Positions 34,462 to 44,055 of a DNA stretch of 64,000 nt are shown piece after piece. Origin of the DNA: Gillisia limnaea DSM 15749 (GTDB taxonomy: Bacteria > Bacteroidota > Bacteroidia > Flavobacteriales > Flavobacteriaceae); assembly GCF_000243235.1 (NCBI RefSeq), contig NZ_JH594606.1, positions 2,089,448 through 2,153,447 of the forward strand, in the 5' to 3' direction. The translations under genes were made by a program, and so were the position numbers. The notes under the pieces were generated by a model. That model saw only the letters and a list, made by a program, of their open reading frames with translations, made no database searches and was not told the DNA's origin. The stretch's first letter is position 1; the number at the start of each line of letters is the position of its first letter.

Positions 34462-35412
34462 GTGGCATTTGTAGGAATACACACCCAAATAAAGAGGAAC
34501 AATAGAAAATCCATCCTTCTCCTCATCGCATTCCCATTGCTTATCCTGGCTGCTGTATTTGCCGTGGTCTATTTTACCAGTTATGATCAAGACGGGAATC
34601 TCAATACCGATTTTGCCGTGCAGGCTTTCATACAGGCGATCCCGTTTGTAACGGTGGTGGTTGTGGTTTGGTTTCTTATCGCATATTTTGCCCATGGAAA
34701 AATGATCTCCATGGCCACCGGCTCCAAACCGCTGGAACGCAAAGAAAATATGCGGGTGTACAACCTGGTCGAAAACCTGTGTATGAGCGTGGGGATGACC
34801 ATGCCTAAAGTGAATATTATAGAAAGCGATGCCCTTAACGCCTTTGCCAGCGGACTCAAGGAAAAAGATGCCAGCGTTACCTTAACCCGGGGGATCATTG
34901 AAAAGCTTGAAGATGATGAGCTGGAAGGAGTGATAGCCCATGAATTGATGCACATAAGGAACAGGGATATTCGCCTGCTGGTGGTAACCATAGTGTTTGT
35001 AGGGATCCTTGCCTTTGTGGTACAAATCGCCTTTCGTAGCTTTTTATACGGAAACATAGGTGGCGGGCGGCGGCGGGATAAAGGTGGTGGCCAGTTGATG
35101 ATCGTGATCCTGGTGGTTTCTTTCCTGGCATATTTGATCTCCATGGTCTTCAAATTTGCCTTAAGCCGAAAAAGGGAATATATGGCAGATAGTGGTGCTG
35201 CTGAAATGACCCGAAAACCCTGGGCTCTGGCCTCTGCTTTAAAAAAGATCTCCGTAAATCACCACGTAAAGGTTAAAAGCGAAGAAGTACAGCAAATGTT
35301 TATTGAAAACACCCCCAAAGATACCTCTGCCGGATTATTTGGTGGGCTGGGAGGCCTTTTCTCCACCCATCCGCCTATAGAGAAAAGGATTGAATTTTTG
35401 GAGCAGTTTTGA
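34462..35412 (+). CDS. M48 family zinc metalloprotease, membrane bound
   Basis: 316 residues beginning with GTG three bases after the lemA stop. Two N-terminal membrane helices (about 17-38 and 59-76), then the peptidase domain. Zinc motif H160-E161-L-M-H164 (GVIAHELMHIRNRD), substrate region DALNAFASGL, a further membrane segment pair, and the third-ligand region ALSRKREYMADSGAAEM. The C-terminal STHPPIEKRIEFL is typical of HtpX-like proteins. Predicted quality-control protease of the inner membrane, coupled with LemA by operon position. Confidence 0.93.
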   Translation: MAFVGIHTQIKRNNRKSILLLIAFPLLILAAVFAVVYFTSYDQDGNLNTDFAVQAFIQAIPFVTVVVVVWFLIAYFAHGKMISMATGSKPLERKENMRVYNLVENLCMSVGMTMPKVNIIESDALNAFASGLKEKDASVTLTRGIIEKLEDDELEGVIAHELMHIRNRDIRLLVVTIVFVGILAFVVQIAFRSFLYGNIGGGRRRDKGGGQLMIVILVVSFLAYLISMVFKFALSRKREYMADSGAAEMTRKPWALASALKKISVNHHVKVKSEEVQQMFIENTPKDTSAGLFGGLGGLFSTHPPIEKRIEFLEQF

Positions 35413-35636
35413 AAGTAGATCGCTGGTTTAGTAGAGATAGAAGCGTGCTCTTCCTTATCAACTGTGGGTTTTCGGTTTAAAATAGAAGAAGAGTACTCAA
35501 AAAAATCCTGAAGCTGATCTTTTATCCTGTTTGTAATAGTGGAATATATTTACAAGGGGAAAGTTTTGCGGTAATAGCACACTTAGTTCCCCTTTGTACT
35601 AATCAACTTGCCGTTAAATCCTAAAACTCTGAGTTT

Positions 35637-36836
35637 TTAAAAGTTTACCTGTGCCTGCAAACGCAACAAACTTCCTTCCTGAAGATTATCGCGCACGATG
35701 AAATCCTCATATCTCCTTGAGGAAATTGTATACATTGCAACCAGTTCAAAGGCTTTAAAAGGTTGCCATTCCACCCCTATTTCCAATTCCTTTACCTCAT
35801 AACTTCTTGCATCGCGCTCAAATTTCTTACCCCCGTCATAATAATGAAAACGGGTAAATGGAAGAAGAATATGGTTTCCAATTTGGGTTTTATAGGTTAG
35901 GGTTGCATAGCCTCCATGCAGCGGAGTAAGTTCAATTGCATTGGTTTCCTCATTAAATTCTGGCCCTCTTCCTATGTTATATTCGGCCTGAATTCCAAAT
36001 GGTTGGGGGTATAATATAAAACTGGCCGCTACGCGTTGATCCAGGTAGTTAAGATCATCGGTTACAATGGTGCCGTTGCTGATATTGCCGGTAGGCATTT
36101 GGTATTTTCCCGTATATCCCTGGATTCCAGGTTCAATGATTTGGCTACCCATAAGAAAAGGATAGGAGAGACGTGCAACTACATGCAGTTCATTATTAAG
36201 CTCTGGGGAATTCCCGGTTTGACCGTTAAAAACTCCAAATCCAAATACCCCATAATCACCAGATCCCTTTAATCCTTTTTTAGTTAACATGGAGAATCGC
36301 TCCTGAATTATCTTTGGGGTCCAATAGAAGAAGACTCCCAATTCACGTTCATTTCTAATAGAGCTGTTTAGGGCGTCATTTCTATCTAGAGGGATTCTGT
36401 TCTGGCTGGATTGCATATTTTCAAACCCGTAAGGAACTTTGCTTTGACCAAACCTAAACCTGTATTCCCTGTTTTTGTCCAGGCTTACATCAAAATAGGC
36501 ATCGCGTAATTGCCCTAAGTGCTGCCCTCCAGAACTGGCAAAATCTTGTTGAATATAAAAGGAGACATATTCTCCCAGGTTTCCTGAAAATTTTAACCTT
36601 ACCCGGCGTAGTGAAAAACTATTGCCTTCTCCCCAACTTCCATCACATTGGTCACAACCCAATTGCGGATTGGTTTCCAAAAGCCGGTTATATCTCGCCT
36701 GAACATAACCTCCAATTGAAATTGTTTCAAACCATTGTTGATTTGCTTTGGGAGGTGTAATAGAATCATTCTGTGACCAAACAGGGAAGGAAAGAAGAAT
36801 AAAAACCAAAGCAGGGAATAACTTTCTAAAGACCAT
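35637..36836 (-). CDS. phosphate-selective porin O/P family outer-membrane protein
   Basis: 399 residues. Signal peptide MVFRKLFPALVFILLSFPVWSQ. Typical OprO/OprP elements: ISIGGYVQARYNRLLE at the first strand, FSLRRVRLKFSGNLGEYVSFYIQQDFA, YRFRFGQSKVPYGFENMQSSQNRIPLDRND, and terminal LLRLQAQVNF ending in Phe. Forms a trimeric anion-selective channel in studied homologues; the substrate here may be phosphate or another anion. Monocistronic. Confidence 0.9.
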   Translation of the reverse strand: MVFRKLFPALVFILLSFPVWSQNDSITPPKANQQWFETISIGGYVQARYNRLLETNPQLGCDQCDGSWGEGNSFSLRRVRLKFSGNLGEYVSFYIQQDFASSGGQHLGQLRDAYFDVSLDKNREYRFRFGQSKVPYGFENMQSSQNRIPLDRNDALNSSIRNERELGVFFYWTPKIIQERFSMLTKKGLKGSGDYGVFGFGVFNGQTGNSPELNNELHVVARLSYPFLMGSQIIEPGIQGYTGKYQMPTGNISNGTIVTDDLNYLDQRVAASFILYPQPFGIQAEYNIGRGPEFNEETNAIELTPLHGGYATLTYKTQIGNHILLPFTRFHYYDGGKKFERDARSYEVKELEIGVEWQPFKAFELVAMYTISSRRYEDFIVRDNLQEGSLLRLQAQVNF

Positions 36837-37269
36837 TTAATAATTTATTAATTTAATAGGACGCTTAAAATCCGGCGCAAAATAATATAGAATAAATGTA
36901 GGAAACATTAAATTAATCTAAGGTTGTTGTTTTCTTAACTATTTGGAAACATTTAAAAGTTGAAATGCGGCTTAGCCTTCTTCTTTCTTTTTAATTGTAA
37001 CAGGAAGATACCCAAAGGGTTTTAAGGAAGAAACGTGATTTAAAAATTATATTTAAAATACCCAAAACCAGAACATTTAGTATAACAACCTAAAGAAAAC
37101 CGGGCAAATAGATTAAAGCAATAATGAAAGGCAATCTTTATTTTAAAATGCAAGCAGTCATATTAAATTAACTCCAATTTAATTAATGTTCAGGTCGTTT
37201 TGAAATTCCGTATATTAGTTAGGGGCATTTCGAATTACAAAGATTTAATGACTTTAAAAGGATATAAGG
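36837..37269. other. AT-rich divergent intergenic region
   Basis: 433 bp between the divergent porin and AraC-TPR genes. It should hold both promoters. No exact TAnnTTTG box at a credible distance and no repeat or RNA gene was recognised. Confidence 0.5.
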
Positions 37270-39192
37270 ATGGACAACCAGCTATCCATGGATGAAAAAT
37301 TTCTCAAAAAACTAGTTGACATTCTTGAAACCAATTTGGAAAACGAACAATTTGGAGTCGGGCAGTTAGCGACTGCAATGGGATTAAGCCGATCCCAATT
37401 ACACCGAAAACTAAATGCTATTAACGGTAAATCCACGAGCCGGTTCATCCGGGAATTTAGGTTGGAAAAAGCCATGGAGATGCTTAAAAACAATGTGGCC
37501 ACGGCTTCCGAGATTGCATATAAGGTTGGGTTTAGCAGTCCATCGTATTTTAATACAAGTTTCAATCAATATTATGGGTATCCTCCAGGGGAAGTAAAAT
37601 TCAGAAATCCTTTAAACGATGAAGACAGTGAAGAAATTCAAACTTCAAATGATAACACCGCAACCCTAACTTCAAAAAGTAGGCTATTCAACAAACGCAC
37701 CTATGTAATTGCCACACTGGCAATACTCTTAATTGCAAGCTTTTCATATTATAATTACACGAATTCTGAAACTACCATTATCACAGAAAATGAAGAACCT
37801 GTCGCACTAAGTGAAAACTCCATTGCTGTATTGCCTTTTAAAAATATGAGTGGGAGCCCCGAAAATGAAGCCTTTTGCGATGGAATGACCACAGCGATCA
37901 TTTCAAGGCTTTCGAAAATTAAGGGCATCAATAAGGTGATTTCGCTAACATCTATGATGAATTATAAAGACAATAAAAAGTCGATGCAGGAAATTGCGAA
38001 GGAACTTAAGGTGCGTTATATTTTGGAATCGGGTTTCCAGAAATCGGGAAATGACATTAAGATCAATCTTCAATTAATCGATGGTAAATCAGATAAATTA
38101 TTCTGGTCACAGGAATATAAAGGTACCTACGATTCCATATTCAAAGTACAGGCACTTGTTGCCGAAATGGTGGCCAAAAAACTGGATGCCAATATCACAG
38201 AAGAGGAACAAACAGACATCCAACAAGCAATGACCAAAAATATGGAAGCATATGATAACTATTTGCAGGGAGTTTATGTTTCTTCTAATTATTCAGCCAA
38301 GAATTATATTGCCTCAAGAAAATATTTTGAAAGGGCTATTGCGCTGGACTCCAGCTTTGCTGAAGCTTATGTACGACTGGGATATACTTATTCTATGTTG
38401 GGAACCTGGTTTGGGAATTTAAGTAAAATGAAGGCGGATAGTTTAGCGGCTCCATTTTTTAAGAAAGCCCTTCAGCTGGATCCTAATAATTTAGAATTGC
38501 TTTATAGACGTGCTGAAAAGGAGTTGTTCAACTGGAATTTTAAGGTTGCTGACTCTATGTTGAATGAGTATACTCGCCACATGGGTGAAAATTTTTTATC
38601 AGATTTTCTTTATTTAATGCTTGGTCGCTATGATGAGGTGATTGAGAGTATAAATAATCAAATTAAAGAAGATCCCAATGCATTATACAATAAAATTGAA
38701 ACAGTATATGCGTATTATTTTAAAGGTGATATAGAAACCAGCTTACATTTAATGAATAAAGGATTAATGTTAAACCCTAATTTTGAATTCACCTATGACC
38801 ATTTCGGTAACATTTATATAGATATGAAAAATTACGAAAAGGCAAAGGATGTACTTGAAACCGGATTACAAATTTCAGACAAACGGCATGCTTCTATGCT
38901 GATTCACCTCGCCATAGCCTATCATTATCTTGGCAACGAGAAGAAGTCTCTGGAATATTTAAATGAGGTTATAGACCGGGCCAATAAAGGGGAGCCTGAG
39001 ATAATTGTATTTGTGGCGCACTATTATGCGCGTCTTGGAAAAAATGATGAAGCCTTTAAATGGCTTGACAAAGCCTATAAAAAACATGAAGTGGATTTAA
39101 TTTGGTTAAAGGCAGACCCCAATTTATTAATGCTTAAGAACGATCCAAGGTACAAGGTGCTCTGTAATAAGATTGGATTCCCAGATTGTTAA
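37270..39192 (+). CDS. AraC-type HTH regulator fused to TolB-like and TPR domains
   Basis: 640 residues. AraC HTH at about 10-105 (GVGQLATAMGLSRSQLHRKLNAING, ASEIAYKVGFSSPSYFNTSFNQYYGYPPGEV). One membrane helix at about 140-160 (YVIATLAILLIASFSYY). A region at about 185-310 (SIAVLPFKNMSGSPENEAFCDGMT) is of the kind found before TPRs in adenylate cyclase-like regulators, and TPR repeats run to the C-terminus. The membrane helix puts the DNA-binding domain in the cytosol and the TPR part in the periplasm, a one-component transmembrane sensor. Ligand and targets unknown. Confidence 0.9.
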   Translation: MDNQLSMDEKFLKKLVDILETNLENEQFGVGQLATAMGLSRSQLHRKLNAINGKSTSRFIREFRLEKAMEMLKNNVATASEIAYKVGFSSPSYFNTSFNQYYGYPPGEVKFRNPLNDEDSEEIQTSNDNTATLTSKSRLFNKRTYVIATLAILLIASFSYYNYTNSETTIITENEEPVALSENSIAVLPFKNMSGSPENEAFCDGMTTAIISRLSKIKGINKVISLTSMMNYKDNKKSMQEIAKELKVRYILESGFQKSGNDIKINLQLIDGKSDKLFWSQEYKGTYDSIFKVQALVAEMVAKKLDANITEEEQTDIQQAMTKNMEAYDNYLQGVYVSSNYSAKNYIASRKYFERAIALDSSFAEAYVRLGYTYSMLGTWFGNLSKMKADSLAAPFFKKALQLDPNNLELLYRRAEKELFNWNFKVADSMLNEYTRHMGENFLSDFLYLMLGRYDEVIESINNQIKEDPNALYNKIETVYAYYFKGDIETSLHLMNKGLMLNPNFEFTYDHFGNIYIDMKNYEKAKDVLETGLQISDKRHASMLIHLAIAYHYLGNEKKSLEYLNEVIDRANKGEPEIIVFVAHYYARLGKNDEAFKWLDKAYKKHEVDLIWLKADPNLLMLKNDPRYKVLCNKIGFPDC

Positions 39193-39425
39193 ATAATCTT
39201 CCTTAAATAAAATTACAATCTTCAAAGGTGCACTCTTTAGGACATTTTATAACCTATTTATCCCTTTATCATTCGATATGCAACATAATTTATAGTCTTT
39301 AAATTATGTCTACAACACTTCAAATTAAACTTGAAATCAATTACAACAGGACCGTTAAGTAGTGCTTGCTTCTATGCGCCATCTTTGCTTTATCGATAAA
39401 TATTAATCTCTAAAAATTATAAGTC

Positions 39426-39971
39426 ATGAAAAATTTAGTAATTGGTTTATTCGTATTAGGCCTTACCAGCCTGGGTTTCTCACAAAACACTACCAGTGAG
39501 GTTGAAGAAGTACAATTAGAGGGTGTTGTAGTATCTAATGTTAACCTTAATTATCTTGAAAAAGTACAGGACAAAACATTGTCAGATCATGTAATATTCC
39601 TCGAGAAAGAAGCTTCTATTTTTGATGTTAAAAAGTTAGTTGAATTTGATGGCCGTAAAGAATCCTTCCAGGTTCTCTTTAAAGGATCCAATGGTTATAT
39701 CATTGCTGATTATGACAGAAATGGAAAAATCTTGAAAACTTTAGAACGCTACAAGGATATTAAACTTCCTAAGAATATGATCAAATCAGTGTTAATGCAA
39801 TATCCAAACAGCAACTTTTTAAAAGTAGTCTACAATGTAAATTATGATGAAAAAAAGGATGTTGAAAAAACCTATAAAATTCAAATTATGAACGATGGTA
39901 GAAAAAGGAACCTGAAAATCAATCGAGGAGATAATATAAATAATGCCGTCACCTTGAGTATGATTGATTGA
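39426..39971 (+). CDS. secreted PepSY-like protein of unknown function
   Basis: 181 residues. Signal peptide MKNLVIGLFVLGLTSLGFSQ. The region KGSNGYIIADYDRNGKILKTLERYKDI followed by PKNMIKSVLMQYPNSNFLKVVYNVNY resembles the PepSY-like fold of Bacteroidota proteins that bind or inhibit periplasmic partners. No catalytic motif. Monocistronic with a strong terminator 24 bp downstream. Family assignment is by fold-like pattern and uncertain. Confidence 0.7.
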   Translation: MKNLVIGLFVLGLTSLGFSQNTTSEVEEVQLEGVVVSNVNLNYLEKVQDKTLSDHVIFLEKEASIFDVKKLVEFDGRKESFQVLFKGSNGYIIADYDRNGKILKTLERYKDIKLPKNMIKSVLMQYPNSNFLKVVYNVNYDEKKDVEKTYKIQIMNDGRKRNLKINRGDNINNAVTLSMID

Positions 39972-39994
39972 GAGTTAAAAATGAATGATTTTCA

Positions 39995-40027
39995 AAAAGA
40001 ATCCCGCAATTCGCGGGATTCTTTATT
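39995..40027 (+). terminator. strong Rho-independent terminator
   Basis: AAGAATCCCGC and GCGGGATTCTT form an 11-bp perfect stem around a tiny AATT-centred loop, followed by TATTTC. One of the clearest terminators in the window. Confidence 0.9.
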
Positions 40028-40055
40028 TCATTAGAATATGACTTATTGAAGGAAT

Positions 40056-40165
40056 GGGCTGCCGGGATAGATTCTTTTAAAGCATCACTCATAAGTTTGA
40101 GGATAATTGCCAGCCATGTCTTAATCACAGAGGAATTTGAGTAAGCATTAAAATCTGCAAGGCTT
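40056..40165 (+). pseudogene. 3' remnant of an isochorismatase-family hydrolase
   Basis: Translated with one frameshift after CCGGGA, the segment gives GIDSFKASLISLRIIASHVL then ITEEFE-stop-ALKSA. It aligns to the C-terminus of the intact isochorismatase-like protein at 44209-44931 (GLDTFQGALMNLRMITSHVF, TTEEFEEALNSA). An in-frame TAA replaces a Glu codon. No 5' part is present. Diverged enough (roughly two thirds identical at DNA level) to be old. The rest of 39972-40493 shows no gene. Confidence 0.75.
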
Positions 40166-40446
40166 TCCTGATCACAGGAAGCTCTACTTTAGTCAAGAGT
40201 GAATTGGTTATGGTCATTGGAGTTGAAAATTTAGGCAGGTTCTATGAGAAGGAAGGAACAAACCTGCTTCATAAAAATTCTTTAAAATTGATTTATCTGT
40301 CAGTTTTATGACAATCAAAGGGAGGATAATTTAAGATCTTTAGGCAGCACGGTGAAAAGTAAAACGGTACTAAACCTTTGTTAAGACCGGTAATTCATAA
40401 CCGGGGCTCCCGTCTAACTGAATATATTTTAATCACTAAAAAAATT

Positions 40447-40497
40447 ATGTCGAACAACACGTATAAAATCGGTTTAAAACCAGTGGAATTAGTATGA
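40447..40497 (+). other. possible 16-codon upstream frame of the DUF3179 gene
   Basis: ATG at 40447 opens a frame MSNNTYKIGLKPVELV whose TGA overlaps the ATG of the DUF3179 gene (ATGA). It could be a leader peptide for translational coupling or the remnant N-terminus of another gene. No family recognised. Confidence 0.3.
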
Positions 40498-41407
40498 GAT
40501 TTCTACTATTCATAACTGTATTTCTACTAATACATTTCTCTTATGGTCAAACCAAAAAAGGATTTGATCTGGGAAATGCCTCTATTCCCATTGCTGAAAT
40601 TAAGGATGGCGGCCCGCCAAAGGACGGTATTCCCTCTATTGATGCTCCTGTATTTATAAAAGCACAGCAAGCATCCTTAAAGGCAGATGACCGTATTCTG
40701 GGAGTTAAAGAAAACGGAATAGCCAAAGCTTATCCTATAAATATCCTAAACTTTCATGAGATCGTTAATGACAATTTTAACGGAAAGTCTGTGGTGATCA
40801 CTTACTGCCCGCTTTGTGGCAGCGGGATCGCTTTTGATGCTGAAATTGATGGTAAGGCCCTGGAATTTGGAGTGTCTGGTCTACTCTATAACAGTGATGT
40901 GCTTTTGTATGACAGGCTAACTGAATCTCTGTGGTCACAACTGGAATATAAAGCCGTAAGCGGACCCATGGCCGGCAAGGAATTGAAGATCCTGAATACC
41001 GCAAATACCACCTGGAAGAACTGGAAGGAAAAAAACCCGGAGACCCTGGTTCTTTCTGAAAAGACCGGCTTTAAAAGAGATTACTCCTTAAATCCTTATC
41101 CCGGGTACGAAGATTCTTCTACCTCCCTGTCTCTGCAAAGAATGAAGAATTTCATCCTAAAGAGATGGTTATTGGAATAAACTTAAATGGAGCTTCGAAA
41201 GCCTATCCATTTTCAGAACTTGAAAAAGCGGGTAAGAAGTCCATAAAAGACCAGTTAGATGGCAAAGAACTTGAAATAAGATACGATGCCGAAAGTAAAA
41301 GTGCAGAGATCTTTGATGCTGAAGGGAATCAATTACCGGCTGTAACCAATTTCTGGTTTGCCTGGTTCGCTTTTAACCCGGATACCTTGATATACCGGGC
41401 TCCTTAA
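40494..41407 (+). pseudogene. DUF3179 domain protein gene with a single-base frameshift
   Basis: The N-terminal part has a signal peptide (MRFLLFITVFLLIHFSYGQ) and DUF3179 motifs KAYPINILNFHEIVND, ITYCPLCGSGIAFD and ESLWSQLE. After GYED the frame shifts: the +1-compensated frame gives SFYLPVSAKNEEFHPKEMVI, then GINLNGASKAYPF and an end at 41407. The missing base is near 41116-41117 (GATTC-TTCTACC). Repaired length would be 304 residues, normal for the family. Either a genuine pseudogene or a sequencing error; a redoxin gene nearby has the same type of lesion. Confidence 0.85.
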
Positions 41408-41507
41408 TTTTTTTTCACCCTGCCAACAGGAACAGATTTACCAGGGTTTATTCCAAGATAATTTCTCTATAAAACACTTGTATTTGTCAGGAAAAGGATG
41501 GGTTACC

Positions 41508-42104
41508 TCATTTAGAACTGAAATGTTTCAAAACCTCCAGCAGCAAAGGAGCAGCGATGCGTTGTTTATAATTGGGGCTTATGTATTCAAATAAAATAGT
41601 GCCTTCAGTACCCAGAACAAATAATGCAGGTACAGGCAGAAATCCGGTGTTTTTACCTCCGGAAACATTTCCAAGCATCGAACCATACTTTTCAGGAGAT
41701 TTAAAAGCCAGACCCATCGCCTGGGTAAGCGTGCCATCTGCATCTGAAAACAGCTCATAATCCAGGTCCTGTTCAGCAAGAGAAGCTTTCAGTTGTTCAG
41801 GAGAATCGGGGCTTACAGCAATAATTTGATATCCCAGGGCTTTAATTTCTGCGGTGATCTCTCCCACCTCAGCAAGGTGTGCATTACAAAACGGACACCA
41901 GCCTCCGCGGTAAAAAAGTAAGATCGCAGGCTGGTTTCTCACAAGCTCCCCAAGACTGATTTTTCTGCTTTCAGCAGAAGTTATTTCTATTTCAGGAATT
42001 TTTTCCCCGATGAGCAGGGGGGAAATCTCCTCTGCGGATTCTGCGATCTGGGCAAAGGTTGAAACGGAAATAAAGAGTAACAGAATAATATAATTGATTT
42101 TCAT
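41508..42104 (-). CDS. secreted peroxiredoxin-like protein (AhpC/TSA fold)
   Basis: 198 residues. Signal peptide MKINYIILLLFISVSTFAQ. Thioredoxin-fold motifs: ILLFYRGGWCPFCNAHLAEV with a CxxC site, IIAVSPDSPEQLKASL, DADGTLTQAMGLAF. It belongs to the peroxiredoxin-like AhpC/TSA group with a periplasmic location. Last gene of a three-gene minus-strand unit (10 bp after the flavoprotein gene), which suggests a peroxide-reducing relay. Confidence 0.9.
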   Translation of the reverse strand: MKINYIILLLFISVSTFAQIAESAEEISPLLIGEKIPEIEITSAESRKISLGELVRNQPAILLFYRGGWCPFCNAHLAEVGEITAEIKALGYQIIAVSPDSPEQLKASLAEQDLDYELFSDADGTLTQAMGLAFKSPEKYGSMLGNVSGGKNTGFLPVPALFVLGTEGTILFEYISPNYKQRIAAPLLLEVLKHFSSK

Positions 42105-42114
42105 TTTCTAATTT

Positions 42115-43482
42115 TTAAAGTTCTTTTGGATTTTCCAGCATGGTGGGTAGTAATTCGCTCACCGTGGGATGGATATGAATGGCATCCCTTATGACCTCAT
42201 AAGAAGCTCCCGCATACATTTGATCTATCACTGTATGAATGTACTCATCTGCCCCGGCACCAAGAAAAGTGGCGCCAAGGATCTTATTGGTCTCGTTTTC
42301 AATGAAGATCTTTAATTTTCCTGCGGTTTCCCCTTTTTCCTTTGCCCTGGCGATCTTGCTCATTGGCCTGATAGCCACTTTTGCTTTTAAACCCTGCTTT
42401 TTAATGTCAGTTTCGTTAAGGCCTACTCTTGCCAGTGGCGGATCTATAAAAGCAGCGTAACAGGTAAACCTGTCTGAGAGATATCTTTTTCTCTCCTCAA
42501 AAAGATGAGAATTTACGATCTGGAAATCGTTATACGCGGTGTGGGTGAAAGCCCCTTCCCCGTTACAATCCCCCAGCGCCCATATATGCGCAGCACTGGT
42601 TTGCAGTTCGTTATTCACTACTATAAATCCTGCTTTATCCAGTTTCACTCCTGCCTTATCCAGCCCCAAATCATCTGTATTGGGGATCCTTCCGGTGGCA
42701 ACAAGTACATGTGAAGCTTTGATCTTTTCTATATTACCTTCACAATTATAATTTACGGAAATGCCGGTATCAGATTTTTCGGCACTAATGCAATCTGAAT
42801 TTAGTTTGACATCAATTCCGCTATCCTTCAGAATTTCAGCGATTTCTTGAGCGATATCATCATCTTCCTTTTTGAGGAGTTGATCTCCTTTTTCCAGAAT
42901 AGTCACTTTGCTACCAAACCGCCGGAACATTTGCCCGAATTCCAGCCCAATATACCCCCCGCCTATGATCACAAGGTGTTCCGGGATATCTTCCAGCTCC
43001 AGTATGCTTTCGTTCGTGAGGTAGTCAATAGCTTTGAAATCTTCAGGAATTCTGGGCCTTCCGCCTACATTGATATAAAATTTCGCTGCAGTATATTTTT
43101 CATTTTTAACCTGAACCGTATGCTGGTCCAGGAAAGTGGCTTTTCCTCTTATTAAGGTGAGATTTTCGGTATCCGCGAACATCTTTTCCAGTCCGCTGCG
43201 GGAATCCTGTATAAGTTTGTCCTTTCGCTGCTTTATTCTTTTAAGGTCTATTTTTAAATTTCCTTCCAGGATCACCCCGTGCTCCTCACTGTTCCCTGCT
43301 GCAAAAACCCTGCGTGCAGATGCTACATAGGCCTTGGTGGGAGTACACCCCACATTTACGCAAGTGCCTCCAAGATGCCCTTTTTCAATAATTGCCGTCT
43401 TAAAGCCATTCTTTGCCAGGCTTGCGGCCAGGGCAGGACCTGCCTGTCCCGTGCCTATGATTATTGCGTCAAATTTTTCCAT
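42115..43482 (-). CDS. FAD-dependent pyridine nucleotide-disulfide oxidoreductase (mercuric reductase-like)
   Basis: 455 residues. FAD-binding GTGQAGPALAASLAKNGF (Gly-rich), redox disulfide GGTCVNVGCTPTK, NAD(P)-binding IIGGGYIGLEFGQMF, second FAD motif WALGDCNGEGAFTHTA, and the C-terminal dimer-interface HIHPTVSELLPTM with the active-site His and Glu. No N-terminal heavy-metal domain and no C-terminal vicinal cysteines, so genuine mercury reduction is unlikely. A general disulfide or quinone reductase is more probable. Flanked at 12 and 10 bp by the AhpD-like and peroxiredoxin genes. Confidence 0.9.
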   Translation of the reverse strand: MEKFDAIIIGTGQAGPALAASLAKNGFKTAIIEKGHLGGTCVNVGCTPTKAYVASARRVFAAGNSEEHGVILEGNLKIDLKRIKQRKDKLIQDSRSGLEKMFADTENLTLIRGKATFLDQHTVQVKNEKYTAAKFYINVGGRPRIPEDFKAIDYLTNESILELEDIPEHLVIIGGGYIGLEFGQMFRRFGSKVTILEKGDQLLKKEDDDIAQEIAEILKDSGIDVKLNSDCISAEKSDTGISVNYNCEGNIEKIKASHVLVATGRIPNTDDLGLDKAGVKLDKAGFIVVNNELQTSAAHIWALGDCNGEGAFTHTAYNDFQIVNSHLFEERKRYLSDRFTCYAAFIDPPLARVGLNETDIKKQGLKAKVAIRPMSKIARAKEKGETAGKLKIFIENETNKILGATFLGAGADEYIHTVIDQMYAGASYEVIRDAIHIHPTVSELLPTMLENPKEL

Positions 43483-43494
43483 TTATTCCTTTTT

Positions 43495-44055
43495 TTAATA
43501 TTTGTAATTTGCTCCCCCGTCCTGTTCAATTTCCACCCCCAGGCTTAACACCATGCGGTTCACGAAATTAAAATAGGCTACCACCAGAGTTGTATCCAGG
43601 ATAGCAGCGTCGCTGAATCCAATTTCTCTCAAAGGTGCTGTAGGATCTACTTCCTCAATGTTTTGAGGCCGTAAGGTTACTTCTTCGGCATATTGGCATA
43701 GGGCCATGTCATTCCCGGAAATATCAACTTCCCTGTAATTGGCCCGGAGCTTCCTTAATTTTTCCTCATCCTTCCAGTAATGGTGTAAAGCGCTGCCGTG
43801 ATGGGTGGCGCAATAACTGCAATTATTTGCCATAGATACCACTACCGCGATCATTTCCCGCTGCGCCCTGGAAAGTTCAGATTTACAGAACATGATCTCC
43901 ATATAAAGCTCCATATGCTTAACTATGCTTTCCGGACGCAGACTCTGGATTTTATGAACTTCGGCAATTTGCCCGCGTTGTTTTTCCAGTTGTTCATAGA
44001 TCTCTTTAAGCCTGCCTGTTGCTTCTGCGGGTTGGATTATGCTTATTCGCGACAT
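43495..44055 (-). CDS. AhpD-like carboxymuconolactone decarboxylase family protein
   Basis: 186 residues. All-helical with the CxxC-x-x-H signature NNCSYCATHHGSAL, as in AhpD and peroxidase-related proteins. SRAQREMIAVVVSMAN precedes it. In AhpD the cysteines carry electrons to a peroxiredoxin. Here a flavin disulfide reductase and a peroxiredoxin are encoded directly downstream, supporting an antioxidant role; the peroxiredoxin is secreted, however, so direct partnering is uncertain. First gene of the unit. Confidence 0.9.
   Translation of the reverse strand: MSRISIIQPAEATGRLKEIYEQLEKQRGQIAEVHKIQSLRPESIVKHMELYMEIMFCKSELSRAQREMIAVVVSMANNCSYCATHHGSALHHYWKDEEKLRKLRANYREVDISGNDMALCQYAEEVTLRPQNIEEVDPTAPLREIGFSDAAILDTTLVVAYFNFVNRMVLSLGVEIEQDGGANYKY

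Noticed and set aside
42115-43482. Mercuric reductase as specific function
   Set aside because: No C-terminal vicinal cysteine pair, no MerA N-terminal domain and no mer genes nearby; only the general disulfide reductase family is supported.
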